Part shown: one piece after another, positions 33,735 to 44,158 of the stretch
Layout: each line of letters opens with the position of its first letter
Numbering within the stretch: position 1 is the stretch's first letter
Source: Flavobacterium luteum
GTDB taxonomy: Bacteria; Bacteroidota; Bacteroidia; Flavobacteriales; Flavobacteriaceae
DNA length: 64,000 bases
NCBI RefSeq assembly: GCF_008806775.1
Contig: NZ_WAEM01000002.1
Location: forward strand, 434,001 to 498,000
Direction: 5' to 3'
Made by a program: the position numbers and the translations under genes
Notes under the pieces: model-generated
Seen by the model: the letters and a program-made list of their open reading frames with translations, nothing else
Database searches by the model: none
Told to the model about the DNA's origin: nothing

Positions 33735-34820
33735 ATGAGTATTACAAAACACAATTGGACTAAAGACGAAATAATATCTATTTATAACAAACCTTTAATG
33801 GATTTGCTTTACGAAGCGGCTTCCATTCATAGAGAACATCATGATCCAAATGTTGTTCAGGTTTCTACACTATTATCCATAAAAACAGGTGGTTGTCCAG
33901 AAGATTGTGGTTATTGCCCTCAAGCAGCAAGATACCATACAGAAATAGAAGGCAACGATTTAATGACCGTTAATCAAGTTAAAGCACAAGCTTTACGAGC
34001 AAAATCAAATGGGTCGTCACGTGTTTGTATGGGAGCGGCTTGGAGAAATGTAAAAGATGGTCCCGAATTTGATCAAGTTTTAGAAATGGTCCGTACCATC
34101 AATAAACTAGAAATGGAAGTATGTTGCACACTTGGAATGATTACTGAAAATCAAGCGCAACGTCTTGCCGAAGCAGGTTTATATGCATACAACCACAATC
34201 TAGATACATCAGAAGAATATTATAAAGAAGTAATTTCCACAAGAGGTTTTGAAGATCGTTTACAAACTATCGAGAACGTTCGTAAAACTAATGTTACTGT
34301 TTGTAGTGGAGGAATTATTGGCATGGGAGAATCAATAGAAGATAGAGCAGGAATGTTAGTAGCGCTTTCTACACTAAACCCACAACCAGAATCAGTGCCC
34401 ATAAATGCATTAGTTGCTGTTGAAGGCACCCCACTTGAAGATGAAAAGCCAGTAGAAATTTGGGAAATGATTCGAATGGTAGCAACCACTAGAATCATCA
34501 TGCCAGAAACTCAAGTTCGCCTTTCGGCAGGAAGAATGAATATGAGTCGTGAAGGTCAAGCCATATGTTTCTTTGCGGGAGCAAATTCTATTTTTGCAGG
34601 AGATAAATTGCTAACAACACCAAACCCTGATGTAAATGAAGACATGAAAATGTTCGAAACCCTAGGCCTTATTCCTCAAAAACCTTTTATAAAAGTCATG
34701 CAACCTAATACAGTAGAAGCCTCTGATTCCAAGTTTGCACCTCTAGGAGAAAAACCGAAATGGTCTAGACCTGAACATACTATTGAAAGAAACTTAGAAG
34801 CTTCACTAAAAGTTAAATAA
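33735..34820 (+). CDS. bioB: Biotin synthase
   Basis: BioB is a radical-SAM enzyme that inserts sulfur into dethiobiotin, the last step of biotin synthesis. The 361-aa protein (start at ATG 33735, supported by the promoter) has the C-x3-C-x2-C motif in GGCPEDCGYCPQ near residue 50, RVCMGAAWRN, and the later YNHNLDTSEEYY and RLSAGRMNMS segments, where Arg helps bind the [2Fe-2S] sulfur donor cluster. A strong terminator follows. The other biotin genes lie 6 kb away on the opposite strand. Confidence 0.96.
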   Translation: MSITKHNWTKDEIISIYNKPLMDLLYEAASIHREHHDPNVVQVSTLLSIKTGGCPEDCGYCPQAARYHTEIEGNDLMTVNQVKAQALRAKSNGSSRVCMGAAWRNVKDGPEFDQVLEMVRTINKLEMEVCCTLGMITENQAQRLAEAGLYAYNHNLDTSEEYYKEVISTRGFEDRLQTIENVRKTNVTVCSGGIIGMGESIEDRAGMLVALSTLNPQPESVPINALVAVEGTPLEDEKPVEIWEMIRMVATTRIIMPETQVRLSAGRMNMSREGQAICFFAGANSIFAGDKLLTTPNPDVNEDMKMFETLGLIPQKPFIKVMQPNTVEASDSKFAPLGEKPKWSRPEHTIERNLEASLKVK

Positions 34821-34826
34821 AAAATA

Positions 34827-34862
34827 AAAATCCCGACTGGAAAAAATAGTCGGGATTTTTTT
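34827..34862. terminator. Terminator between bioB and the T9SS surface gene
   Basis: AAAATCCCGACT (34827-34838) pairs with AGTCGGGATTTT (34848-34859), perfect over 12 bp, with an A run before and T run after. It can serve both converging genes. Confidence 0.88.
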
Positions 34863-34880
34863 TGAATTGTCAAATTACTA

Positions 34881-37800
34881 TTAAAAAATTATTTTTTTGG
34901 TAACAATTTGTCCGTTTTCTAAAAGTACTTTTACAATTAACGTTTGTTGATTAGCCTTTACTTCTTTAATGTTAAATTCTTTAGTACTAATATTATTTTT
35001 CTTGTAAGTTTCTGCTCCTAATACATCATAAACTAATATACTTTTAATGTTTTCGTTACGTGACTTGATTTTAATTTGATTTTCTCCCGTAGCAATAATT
35101 ATATCATTATCTAAAATAGTATAATTATTAATTCCGAATGCGGCAGTTTTATAACGCAATACAAATCGATCATCAAATTTTCCAGAATTACTAGTAAAAA
35201 CATAAGGCTCCTTTCTTAAATCATGAATATTGTTTAACAGTTTATCTTCTAAAAAAATATCTTGATTTTCTTTGTTAAAAATCCCATCAACAAAAGCTAT
35301 TCCAATTTTATAAGTACTTGCTGATGAAGCACTATTCAATGATTTAGTCGGAATTACAATACCTAAAGAAACTCTATCATTGGCATCGAATGGCATTGGT
35401 CTGCCTTGAATAATTTGTGGCTCAGTATCAATTAATGAATAGATATTTAAATTAGAGTCTACATTAATTTTAGCATCATACATTCTATCTTTTTCTAAAG
35501 TTGCCTCTTTATCATAACCCACTAAAGTCCTTATAGAATTTCCTGTATCGTTTGTTATATCAAGCCATATCCTGCTTGGCTTGGAAGCATTTGAAGTTCT
35601 GAAAAAATTAGAATTATTATAAGCCTTACTTCTCATTGAATTATTAAAAGTAATGTTTTCAGTAGTTGACGCAGAACTATGATTCATTGTTACAAAAAAG
35701 CCTTGCCCAGCTGCAATTTTACCGTTAAAAGATTGAGGGCCTGTTGAAGGTCCTAATTTATTCCAAAAAACATAATCACTTGCAGTATAGGTCAATACAA
35801 ATCCATTATAAAATGATTGTCCGTTTGTAGCTGAAATTGCCGTGCCGTGAGACCATAACCTAACGTGACCTTCTATATTAGTATTTACTGTTAAAAAAGT
35901 ATCAGCGTCTATTGCTGATGCGTACGGATTCCCTAATAAATTATAATTGTCATTATCTTTATTAACCGTTAATGTAGTGCTTCCGCTTAAATAGGTATAA
36001 TCAGGTCCGTTGTAGGTGCTTCTTTCAATTCCAACATTAATTATTCCATTATTAACCACTCCGCTTCCATGAGTTGCATCATTTGTAAAAGTAGCTGTTA
36101 CTGTATCTAAACCTCGTATAATATATCCTTTTCCTGGTAACATTGTGTCTCCATAACAAGCTAACCAGCCGCCAAAATTACTGGCATATGGTCTAAGAAT
36201 AGTAGGTGTCCATTTGTATATTAACCATGAGGCAGGACTTACCTGAGCTACCGGAAAATTAGAAACTGGTGATGACCAATAGATATAATCTGTACTTCTA
36301 AGAATTGTTGGAGTGCGTTGCATAGAAATGATTCCAGTATTGACACCATTATCATCTATTTGAACTAAGCTACCATTGTTCTGTACAATTAAATTTCCAC
36401 CTACATTTACTGTTAGGTCATATTGAATGTTGATATAATCATTTGAGCTTATAATTGCAGTATATGGAGAATTAACTACTAAACTACACGCATCAAAACT
36501 TCCATTTGGATTGGTATTAAATGGTCCGTTAATTATTGCAAGTTTTCCTATTGCTGGCGTTGAAATTGCATTACTTGAATCTCTCCAGTCTACTCCATTC
36601 CATGTGACTGCTCCTGCATCTGTAATTTTAACAGCACTAGTTGCTGCAAAACAAGTACTCGTATTTTCTCTTATCTGACAATAATACTGGTAATTGATAA
36701 CTCCTGAAATATTAGAGATAGATAAGTTAATAGTTGAAGTTCCTCCGTATATTCCACCATCTGAAAGAGCTGTCCAATCTGTAACTGCTGGAGCCGGAGC
36801 TGAAACATACCATTGATACGCTAATTCCTTTGTATCTCCTACTCCATTAAACCCTTCTGTTCCTGCAATGACTAAGCTTGTCGATTTACAACTCGGAGAA
36901 TAGGTTGGATTTAAAGTAACAACTGGAGCTACTTTTGGATTTGCCGGAAACGCACCTAAATTGGCACAAGATTCTGTTCCTGAAATACTCCAATCAGCAG
37001 CATTATAGGTTGTTGTTGGTCCAACAGCAGTTAAGTTCCTCAACATGGAATATCCAGTTTCATTTGTTGTAACTAATTTATCTATAATTACATTATTCTT
37101 TGTTAGATAAACACCATCATTAGCATTTGTTCCGTTACCGAAAAAATTTGTTGTCGCTACACTTATACATGGAGACTCCCCTGGAGTATTGGTTCCAAAA
37201 TTATAAACTATCACTCCTCCAGCAGGTATAACTCCTGTAATATTTATTGTTCTATTAACACCGTTTAAAACGCCACCTTTATCATTATCAATCTCAATTC
37301 TATAGGTTGGGTTTGCAGCATTTACAGTTATTGCAGCATTAGTTGGATTATATAATTCTAAATAAAATCCATTACCAGCATCTGTATCAAATATTTCTGA
37401 AATAATTAAATCATTAAATGTTCCTCCTATACCTTCGCAACTAGTTTTATCTTCCTTTATTATGGAATAAGGAAGTGGTAAACCTGCACAAAGAGTTGCA
37501 TTAGTAACAATTAGATTTCCTGTTATAGCATTTGGAGGAACTTTAACTACTAATTGTGTAGCAGAACTAGAAACTGGTATCGCTGCAAAACCAGCAAATG
37601 TAGCAGTTGCACCCGTTAATCCTGAAGTGGCATTTATTGTTACTTCAGTTCCAATAGGAGCCATATTAGGCGTTACCGATGTTATTGTTGCCGAAACGCA
37701 ACCTGCAAGAATATTTATTGTATAGTCTTCTACTTCACCATCAAATGCAGTAGAGCAAGAATTAATTCCCGAAGTATAAGAAGCTGAAATTCTCATTCGA

Positions 37801-39881
37801 GTAGTTCCTAAAACGGCGTTTGCAGGTACAGTAATGTTTAATGGACAGGAAAATAAAATTCCATTAGCTACATTAGTAGCACTCCCTAAATTAAATGATT
37901 CGCCTGCATCTGTAAAAAGACCATTTTTATTAAAATCAATCCAAGCATAACCATCTACTTCATAGTTGCCTGCTGTGTTTACATTTACCGAAAGTGTATA
38001 AGTAAGACCAGCTGTTAAATTTGTAGTAGTTGCCGTATAATCACTATATCCTGATGGTTTTGCACTTGTATTATTTATAGTATTTAAAGTAACATTAGTT
38101 ACTGAAGTACTATACGTTGTGTTTCCGCTTGAGACACAATATATTAAACTTGGTGTTGCACATATTGAAACTCCGTTGCTCCATTCTGTACCACGTCTAA
38201 CAAAAAGTTTGTAGCAATAGTTAAGTCCGTTTGTTAAACCAGTGACTGTCATATTTGTTCCAGCACCTTTATAAATCACTTGATTGGCACCTCCATATAC
38301 ACTATTTGCTGTATAAGCAGTTCCGTCTCCTGATGGTGTAAAAACAACTGCCCCTTGATTAGCGACTATTAAATATTGATAACTGCAAGTTAAAAGATTA
38401 TTGACATTTGTCCATGAAACAAATGATTGATTGTTTGCTATAGTTGCAGACAAACTTGTAACCTCAGGCATATCTGTAGTAATATTTGTTATATCCCATG
38501 ATCCGCCGAGATTTACTCCTGTACTCCATACTGTTGCTGTATTACCTCTGTAAGCCAATACGGTATATGAATAATTAGCAGCATTTGTAAGCCCTGTGAC
38601 TAATACCGAAGTACCGATTCCTTTATATACACATTTTCCTAAAGATGCTGTTACTACAGCCGCCGCAGAAAAATTTGAGTTTGCTGTATAAGCCGATGCA
38701 TTACCTGCGGTTCCTGATGCAGGTGCGGTAGCACCTGATAATACAAAGACCATATACCCATCTGGTGTTGCTCCACCTGAAGAAGCCGTCCAGGACAAAT
38801 CTATACTTGTATTATTAAAACAAGATGATAAATTGGTTGGATTATTAGGTGCGGTATAGGTAACTGTTAAAATTGCGGAAGTAGAAGTAACAGTAGTACA
38901 AGGTATTGTTCCTGTTACTACACATCTATATAAATATCCATTCATTCCAATAGTTGCAGCTGTAACTGTCATAGTTGCAGTCAAAACATTAGAATATGGA
39001 GCGCCATTAACTAAATTAGAAAACCCACTTCCTGTATCAACTTGCCACTGATAACCCACAACTGTTCCTGAACCTACTACCGCAAAAGTGGTATTATTCC
39101 CATCTGTAATTGAACTATTTACAGGATTTGTTGTGCCTAATAAGGGATTAATTGTAATAAATCCAGAATTTATCGCGATACTCCAGCAATTTCCAGCCTT
39201 TTCGCGTACATAATATGTTCCGTCGGTTGTAACAGAATAACTTGATGTAGTTGGATTTGCAATACTGGTTCCTGTTGGACTCGTTTGCCAAAATAAATTA
39301 GCGCTTGGAGCAGAATAGCTTAAAGTTGTATTTCCGCAAGCTGGTGCAGATTGTGTGATTGTACCAGTTGGAACTGCTGGAAGAGAAATACAATCTCCTG
39401 TTAATATTAAATCTTCTAATCTTAATGTTGCTGATGTTCCAGATGCTGTAATCCTTATTCTAATTGAACTTTTATTGTCGTAGGCAGCGCCTAGTAATGT
39501 AGGGGGTAAACTTGCAAATGAGCCGTTAGGACATGGCAAAGATGTAATTGCAGAAAACGTTGTTCCTCCATTGGAATCCCCAGTTGCGTCCCAAGTCGAA
39601 CCTGTCTGGGATGATCTACCAGCAAAAGAGATATTAATATTATTGTAACCTACCGTGGATATGGTTAAATCGAAATATTTGCCCGTAGATGAGGCAAAAG
39701 AAACCGCAAGACCTGTTATTCCTGAAAAGTACGAAACCGATGTACTAGCTGTTAAAGTAGGAGAACCTATCGATCCGGCTTCAACGGTGAGGTTATTTTC
39801 GAAAAAATAATTTGCAAGAGTAGTCTGAGCCTTTCCTAAAAAAGGAAACAGTAAAGCAAATAAAAGTAATTTTATTTTCAT
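34881..39881 (-). CDS. Very large T9SS-secreted surface protein
   Basis: The 1666-aa protein has a signal peptide (MKIKLLLFALLFPFLGKAQ) and a chain of beta domains. These are Ig-like segments to about residue 345, two fibronectin type III-like repeats (each with an A-YTANS...YKG-G pattern, about 345-585), a GEVED domain (AWIDFNKNGLFTDAGESFNL ... GEVEDYTI, about 650-735), an IPT/TIG-like segment, and a lamin-tail-like domain (NDLIISEIFDTDAGNGFYLE, about 820). A Thr/Asn-rich central part and a C-terminal T9SS-type end (ILVYDVLGAETYKKN ... KKIIF) follow. It is most likely an adhesin or cell-surface matrix protein. It stands alone. Confidence 0.85.
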   Translation of the reverse strand: MKIKLLLFALLFPFLGKAQTTLANYFFENNLTVEAGSIGSPTLTASTSVSYFSGITGLAVSFASSTGKYFDLTISTVGYNNINISFAGRSSQTGSTWDATGDSNGGTTFSAITSLPCPNGSFASLPPTLLGAAYDNKSSIRIRITASGTSATLRLEDLILTGDCISLPAVPTGTITQSAPACGNTTLSYSAPSANLFWQTSPTGTSIANPTTSSYSVTTDGTYYVREKAGNCWSIAINSGFITINPLLGTTNPVNSSITDGNNTTFAVVGSGTVVGYQWQVDTGSGFSNLVNGAPYSNVLTATMTVTAATIGMNGYLYRCVVTGTIPCTTVTSTSAILTVTYTAPNNPTNLSSCFNNTSIDLSWTASSGGATPDGYMVFVLSGATAPASGTAGNASAYTANSNFSAAAVVTASLGKCVYKGIGTSVLVTGLTNAANYSYTVLAYRGNTATVWSTGVNLGGSWDITNITTDMPEVTSLSATIANNQSFVSWTNVNNLLTCSYQYLIVANQGAVVFTPSGDGTAYTANSVYGGANQVIYKGAGTNMTVTGLTNGLNYCYKLFVRRGTEWSNGVSICATPSLIYCVSSGNTTYSTSVTNVTLNTINNTSAKPSGYSDYTATTTNLTAGLTYTLSVNVNTAGNYEVDGYAWIDFNKNGLFTDAGESFNLGSATNVANGILFSCPLNITVPANAVLGTTRMRISASYTSGINSCSTAFDGEVEDYTINILAGCVSATITSVTPNMAPIGTEVTINATSGLTGATATFAGFAAIPVSSSATQLVVKVPPNAITGNLIVTNATLCAGLPLPYSIIKEDKTSCEGIGGTFNDLIISEIFDTDAGNGFYLELYNPTNAAITVNAANPTYRIEIDNDKGGVLNGVNRTINITGVIPAGGVIVYNFGTNTPGESPCISVATTNFFGNGTNANDGVYLTKNNVIIDKLVTTNETGYSMLRNLTAVGPTTTYNAADWSISGTESCANLGAFPANPKVAPVVTLNPTYSPSCKSTSLVIAGTEGFNGVGDTKELAYQWYVSAPAPAVTDWTALSDGGIYGGTSTINLSISNISGVINYQYYCQIRENTSTCFAATSAVKITDAGAVTWNGVDWRDSSNAISTPAIGKLAIINGPFNTNPNGSFDACSLVVNSPYTAIISSNDYINIQYDLTVNVGGNLIVQNNGSLVQIDDNGVNTGIISMQRTPTILRSTDYIYWSSPVSNFPVAQVSPASWLIYKWTPTILRPYASNFGGWLACYGDTMLPGKGYIIRGLDTVTATFTNDATHGSGVVNNGIINVGIERSTYNGPDYTYLSGSTTLTVNKDNDNYNLLGNPYASAIDADTFLTVNTNIEGHVRLWSHGTAISATNGQSFYNGFVLTYTASDYVFWNKLGPSTGPQSFNGKIAAGQGFFVTMNHSSASTTENITFNNSMRSKAYNNSNFFRTSNASKPSRIWLDITNDTGNSIRTLVGYDKEATLEKDRMYDAKINVDSNLNIYSLIDTEPQIIQGRPMPFDANDRVSLGIVIPTKSLNSASSASTYKIGIAFVDGIFNKENQDIFLEDKLLNNIHDLRKEPYVFTSNSGKFDDRFVLRYKTAAFGINNYTILDNDIIIATGENQIKIKSRNENIKSILVYDVLGAETYKKNNISTKEFNIKEVKANQQTLIVKVLLENGQIVTKKIIF

Positions 39882-40436
39882 TTTATAATATGGTATTCTG
39901 ATCCAAAAAAATCATCTAAATAATTGTTTTATTACCTAACATCAAAACATAGGAAAACCCTAATTTTTGAAAACACAAAATAAGGTGCAGAATATTTAGT
40001 AAACTTGGGTTAACAAATTTAGTTTTAATTTACTTAATATCAGTGATTTTACATTGTTTATTTGTTAACAAATATGTTAAAATTACAAATTATTATGGAA
40101 TTTAAAACAAGAACATGTGGTAAAATTGCTCGTTTTTACAATTTTTACAGTGAAAACAAAACGAATAATTAAAATATTTAATCTTGCAAAGACTATAAAA
40201 ATCAATAGTTTCTAACATGATCCAATAAAAATGTTGTTTTTTAAACAAATTTATTTTTTATAAAATCTTAAAAATAGAACCAAAATATAGAAAATAAACA
40301 AAAGGAAGAAAAAAAACAATTTAAAATTAAGAAATATCTTACTTTTTTTTCTACACGAAGTCTAGTCTTAATTTAAATTTCAAAATCATATCATTTTCAG
40401 TTATTTTTGTAAAGAAATAAAATTATTTCCATTTCA
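39882..40436. other. 555-bp AT-rich intergenic region
   Basis: No gene is apparent. CAAATTTA (40014-40021) would be the -7 box TAAATTTG of a minus-strand promoter for the surface gene, giving a leader of over 120 bases. GTTAACAAAT occurs at 40009-40018 and again at 40064-40073, a possible operator pair next to that box. TATTTTTG (40402-40409) is a plus-strand -7 box 28 bases before recX. Confidence 0.4.
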
Positions 40437-40907
40437 ATGAATACAACTCATTCGTTTTCAGATGCTAAAAAAAAATTAGAACATTACTGTGCTTATCAGG
40501 AAAGGTGTCATGATGAAGTGATTCAAAAATCACGCGAGTTATTACTTTCCTCATCAGAAATTGATGAAGTTGTTGTATATCTTATACAAAACAATTTCTT
40601 AAACGAAGAACGCTTTGCATGTAGTTTTGCAAGAGGGAAACATCGTATTAAACATTGGGGTAAAATCAGAATAGTTAACGAATTAAAATTTAGAAATATC
40701 TCTGCTTACAATATTAATATAGCTTTAAAAGAAATAACGCCTGAAGAATATTTAAAGAATTTTCATTCCCTGGCAGATAGGCATTGGGAAAATTTAATAG
40801 AACTGAATGCAATAAAAAAGAGAAAAAAATATTGCGATTACTTGCTTCGTAAAGGTTTTGAAAGTAATTTAATATATGAAAAAGTAAAAGATTTAGAATC
40901 GACTTAA
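40437..40907 (+). CDS. recX: Regulatory protein RecX
   Basis: RecX binds and restrains RecA filaments. The 156-aa all-helical protein shows the three-repeat RecX layout: YCAYQERCHDEV near the N-terminus, YLIQNNFLNEERFACSFARGKHRIKHWGKIRI in the centre, and KKYCDYLLRKGFESNLIYE at the end. Length is typical. recA is not in the window. Its stop nearly meets the stop of the convergent ketoacyl synthase gene (one base between). Confidence 0.92.
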   Translation: MNTTHSFSDAKKKLEHYCAYQERCHDEVIQKSRELLLSSSEIDEVVVYLIQNNFLNEERFACSFARGKHRIKHWGKIRIVNELKFRNISAYNINIALKEITPEEYLKNFHSLADRHWENLIELNAIKKRKKYCDYLLRKGFESNLIYEKVKDLEST

Positions 40908-40908
40908 A

Positions 40909-42105
40909 TTAAATTGATAAAAGAACACTTACCGCATTACCTCCAAAACCTACAGCATTTATCAAAACTTTCTTGATAGCTTTTCTTATTTTCTGATCTT
41001 GAGCAAAAGGAACTCCAATAAATTGCTGGTGTTGCATCATCATAATTGCCATTTCAACGTTTAACATCCCAGAAGCTCCAAAAGTGTGGCCAATTTTCCA
41101 TTTGTTTGTAGTAAGCAAGGGTAAATCGGTTCCGAAAATTTTTTGAATTGCTTTGAATTCTGTTTTATCTCCTGCTATAGTTCCCGGCGCGTGCATTACA
41201 ATTACATCTACATCAGAAACATCAGTATTTTTTAATGCCATTTTCATGGATTTTTGAAAACAAATTGCTTCAGTAGATATGGAAATATTATGTTCTAAAA
41301 TTTCGGTTGCATATCCAACACCTTCAATATAAGCAAGCGCATTGGGCGATTTACCTATTTCTAAACAACAAACAGCAGCTCCCTCTCCAAGAATTAAGGA
41401 ACTTTGCTTTTTTTCTAAATCGAAAGCGCGACATGGCCATTGCTCTTGATTGCTTACATTTAAAGTAGCATATATTTTTAATGCTTGCATTTGAGCAATT
41501 GTAAAACTCGTTAATGGCGCTTCACTTCCTCCTACTAAAAATTTATTAGCCATTCCAGCACGAAGCCATGCGACTCCATTTAATAAGGCATGCAATGCAG
41601 TTGAGCAAGTTATAGAATGAGATATATCTGGTCCTTGACATTGCAGATCATGTGCTACCCAAGAGGAAATATTACCTAAAGTGGTGGTTGGCGAAGCTAA
41701 AGTTTGTGCTTTTCCTGTTTCAAGAAATTCTTTATGGTGTTTCTCAAACAATTCTGTTGCGCCTCTCGATGATCCTATATTCACTCCAAAAACATCGTTA
41801 ATGGTCCAGCCTGCATGAGTCACCGCCTTTCGAGAAGCTGCCATTGCATATAAAACAGATGAATCTAATGATTTGTATTTGGCATCATCTCTCTTAATGT
41901 TTTCCACTTCTTCTTTGCCATCAAAATCTAAAACTGCGGCATACGCTCTCTGATTATTGAATGCTTTCTGTACAAAACAATGTTGATTGATCAAATAATT
42001 GTTCCAAATAGTTTCGGGATTATTTCCTAACGGAGAAATTGTTGCGATTGACGTAATAGAAATGGTTTTGGACAAAGTAGGATTCTCTAAATTATAAAAG
42101 AACAA
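40909..42105 (-). CDS. Beta-ketoacyl synthase in the biotin gene cluster
   Basis: The protein is a ketoacyl synthase of the FabF type (about 390 aa). The active-site Cys is in SITCSTALHALLNG, the first His in VIVMHAPGTIAGDKTEF and the second in KWKIGHTFGASGMLN, so the Cys-His-His set is intact. It follows bioA by two bases on the minus strand, so it is in the bioFDA-KAS operon. It may help build the pimeloyl chain that feeds BioF; that role is inferred from position. No ATG start is available: TTG at 42105 or, more like other family starts, TTG at 42075 (giving MSKTISITS). TAAATTTG at 42110-42103 on the same strand could be an internal promoter favouring 42075. Confidence 0.85.
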   Translation of the reverse strand: MFFYNLENPTLSKTISITSIATISPLGNNPETIWNNYLINQHCFVQKAFNNQRAYAAVLDFDGKEEVENIKRDDAKYKSLDSSVLYAMAASRKAVTHAGWTINDVFGVNIGSSRGATELFEKHHKEFLETGKAQTLASPTTTLGNISSWVAHDLQCQGPDISHSITCSTALHALLNGVAWLRAGMANKFLVGGSEAPLTSFTIAQMQALKIYATLNVSNQEQWPCRAFDLEKKQSSLILGEGAAVCCLEIGKSPNALAYIEGVGYATEILEHNISISTEAICFQKSMKMALKNTDVSDVDVIVMHAPGTIAGDKTEFKAIQKIFGTDLPLLTTNKWKIGHTFGASGMLNVEMAIMMMQHQQFIGVPFAQDQKIRKAIKKVLINAVGFGGNAVSVLLSI

Positions 42106-42107
42106 AT

Positions 42108-43379
42108 TTAAACTATTTCTAATGCTTTTTCAACAACATTATATACTTTTTCGAGTTGTTGATTGGTAATAATATAAGGTGGCAAGATATAAACTGTATT
42201 ACCAACTGGTCTTAAAACAATGCCGTTCTCTATAAAAAACTGGTACAGTTTATTTCTTAAAGTGCCATAATAACTTTCCTGATTTTCAGTTTTAATTTCT
42301 AAAGCAAAAATGACTCCTAGAATTCGTGTGGTTTTGACTCTTGAATGGATTTTTATTTTTTGCTCAAAATCTAAATGTAAATCATGAATTCGTTCAATGT
42401 TTTTTTGCATTTCATCGGTTTCTAACAAAGTTATACTAGCTAAAGCGGCAGCGCATCCTGTTGGGTTTGCCGTAAAAGTATGACCATGAAAAAAAGCTTT
42501 GTTCACATCTTCGTCTAAAAATCCATTGAAAATTTCCTGAGTAAAAGTGGTAATTGCCATAGGAATAGTTCCTCCTGTTAGGGCTTTTGACAAGCACATC
42601 ATATCGGGATTTGTTTCTAAATAATCAATCGCAAATGTTTTGCCTGTTTTGCCAAAGCCAGTCATGACCTCATCGGCAATGGTAAATACACTATTGGCTT
42701 TACACAGTGTAATCATTTTATCTAAAACTTCGGGCGAATACATAACCATACCTGCAGCTCCTTGACATAATGGCTCAAAAATAAAGGCAGCAAACTCATT
42801 GGTTTGAACCATTTTTTCTAGTGCTTGCAAAGAGGTGGTTTCGTTTCCTGACGTTGGTACTGGAATTCGAACGACTTCTAATAATGATCCTTGAAAAGCC
42901 TCTGTAAAAAAGGTAATTCCACTTGATGCCATAGCTCCAAAAGTATCGCCATGAAAAGCATCTTCAAGCGCTATGATTTTGGTTCGCTTTTGATTTTTAT
43001 TATAAAAATATTGCAATGAAGCTTTAATAGCGACTTCAACTGCAGTTGAACCATTATCAGAGTAAAATATTTTTTTTTGGTTGGATGGCAAAATCTCCAT
43101 TAACTTTTCTGCCAAAAGTATGGCGGGTTTGTTGGTAAATCCTCCAAAAAGCACATGCTCTAAAGTAGTCAATTGTTTAAAGATAGCATCTGCAATTACT
43201 TGATTTGAATGGCCAAAAGGGTTTACCCACCATGAAGCAATAGCGTCTATATATTCTTTACCATTCTCGTCCCAAAGCAAAGCCCCGTCGCCTTTTACAA
43301 TAGCGGGCAACAAACCAGTAGTTTGGTGTTGCGTGTAGGGATGCCAATGGTATAGTTGATCTTTTTCGGATAATGTCAT
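42108..43379 (-). CDS. bioA: Adenosylmethionine-8-amino-7-oxononanoate aminotransferase
   Basis: BioA converts KAPA to DAPA using S-adenosylmethionine as amino donor, with PLP. The 423-aa protein begins near the family pattern YHWHPYTQHQ, has DGNGSTAVEVAIK-like sequence (SDNGSTAVEVAIKASLQYF), the DEVMTGFGKTGK motif with the PLP-binding Asp and the Schiff-base Lys in CLSKALTGGTIP. It lies between bioD (73 bases upstream) and the ketoacyl synthase gene (2 bases downstream), all on the minus strand. Confidence 0.96.
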   Translation of the reverse strand: MTLSEKDQLYHWHPYTQHQTTGLLPAIVKGDGALLWDENGKEYIDAIASWWVNPFGHSNQVIADAIFKQLTTLEHVLFGGFTNKPAILLAEKLMEILPSNQKKIFYSDNGSTAVEVAIKASLQYFYNKNQKRTKIIALEDAFHGDTFGAMASSGITFFTEAFQGSLLEVVRIPVPTSGNETTSLQALEKMVQTNEFAAFIFEPLCQGAAGMVMYSPEVLDKMITLCKANSVFTIADEVMTGFGKTGKTFAIDYLETNPDMMCLSKALTGGTIPMAITTFTQEIFNGFLDEDVNKAFFHGHTFTANPTGCAAALASITLLETDEMQKNIERIHDLHLDFEQKIKIHSRVKTTRILGVIFALEIKTENQESYYGTLRNKLYQFFIENGIVLRPVGNTVYILPPYIITNQQLEKVYNVVEKALEIV

Positions 43380-43452
43380 TGTATTTCAGATTGAATAATA
43401 ATGATTTTTGATCTTAGATTAAAGTTGATTTTTTAAATTTTCATTGAAAGTA

Positions 43453-44073
43453 CTATTGAAGTCCTAGAAGGTTTTGTCTGAATTTGTCAGCATAATATTT
43501 GGTAACATTGGCATCAAAATAAGGTTCATTGTCTATTCTTCCTATAAAATTTGCTCCTGTTTTTTTTAAAATAATTTCTTCGGTAGCTTTGTTCTCATCT
43601 CCTGAAAAAACAATTCCAGAAATAGAAATATTTCTACTTTTTAAGGCTTCATACGTGAGCAATGTATGATTGATACTTCCTAAGTAATGACGTGAAACCA
43701 AAATTACTTTATAATCTTCTTGAATTAAATCGATGATATAATTTTCATCATTAAAGGGGACCAAAACGCCACCAGCTCCTTCTATTACAAGATTATTATT
43801 CGTTTTGGGTTCAATGATTTGATTAATATCAACAGTAATTCCGTCTATTGCCGCGGCATAATGCGGACTTGCAGGAGTGTTTAATGCATAGGCATTAGGA
43901 TGAAAAAAAGATTTTTTATTCGACACTCTTTCTTTTACTTTATGAGTATCTGAATTTTCTAAATCACCGGCTTGTATGGGTTTCCAATAGTCCGCTTCTA
44001 AAGCTTCAGTTACTATTGCCGCTGTTACGGTCTTTCCTACATCAGTTCCGATTCCTGTTATAAATAGTTTCAT
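43453..44073 (-). CDS. bioD: Dethiobiotin synthetase
   Basis: BioD closes the ureido ring of dethiobiotin from DAPA, CO2 and ATP. The 206-aa protein starts with the P-loop ITGIGTDVGKTVTAAIV, has YWKPIQAG near residue 31, and VIEGAGGVLVPFN near 97. Length is slightly short of the E. coli enzyme but normal for Bacteroidota. It lies 85 bases after bioF and 73 before bioA on the minus strand. Confidence 0.95.
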   Translation of the reverse strand: MKLFITGIGTDVGKTVTAAIVTEALEADYWKPIQAGDLENSDTHKVKERVSNKKSFFHPNAYALNTPASPHYAAAIDGITVDINQIIEPKTNNNLVIEGAGGVLVPFNDENYIIDLIQEDYKVILVSRHYLGSINHTLLTYEALKSRNISISGIVFSGDENKATEEIILKKTGANFIGRIDNEPYFDANVTKYYADKFRQNLLGLQ

Positions 44074-44158
44074 AGTTAAGTTTCTCTGAGATTAACAGAG
44101 AAAAAGGGGTTTCATTTAGCTCTAAAAATCTCTAATTATATTTTATACTAATTTATCT

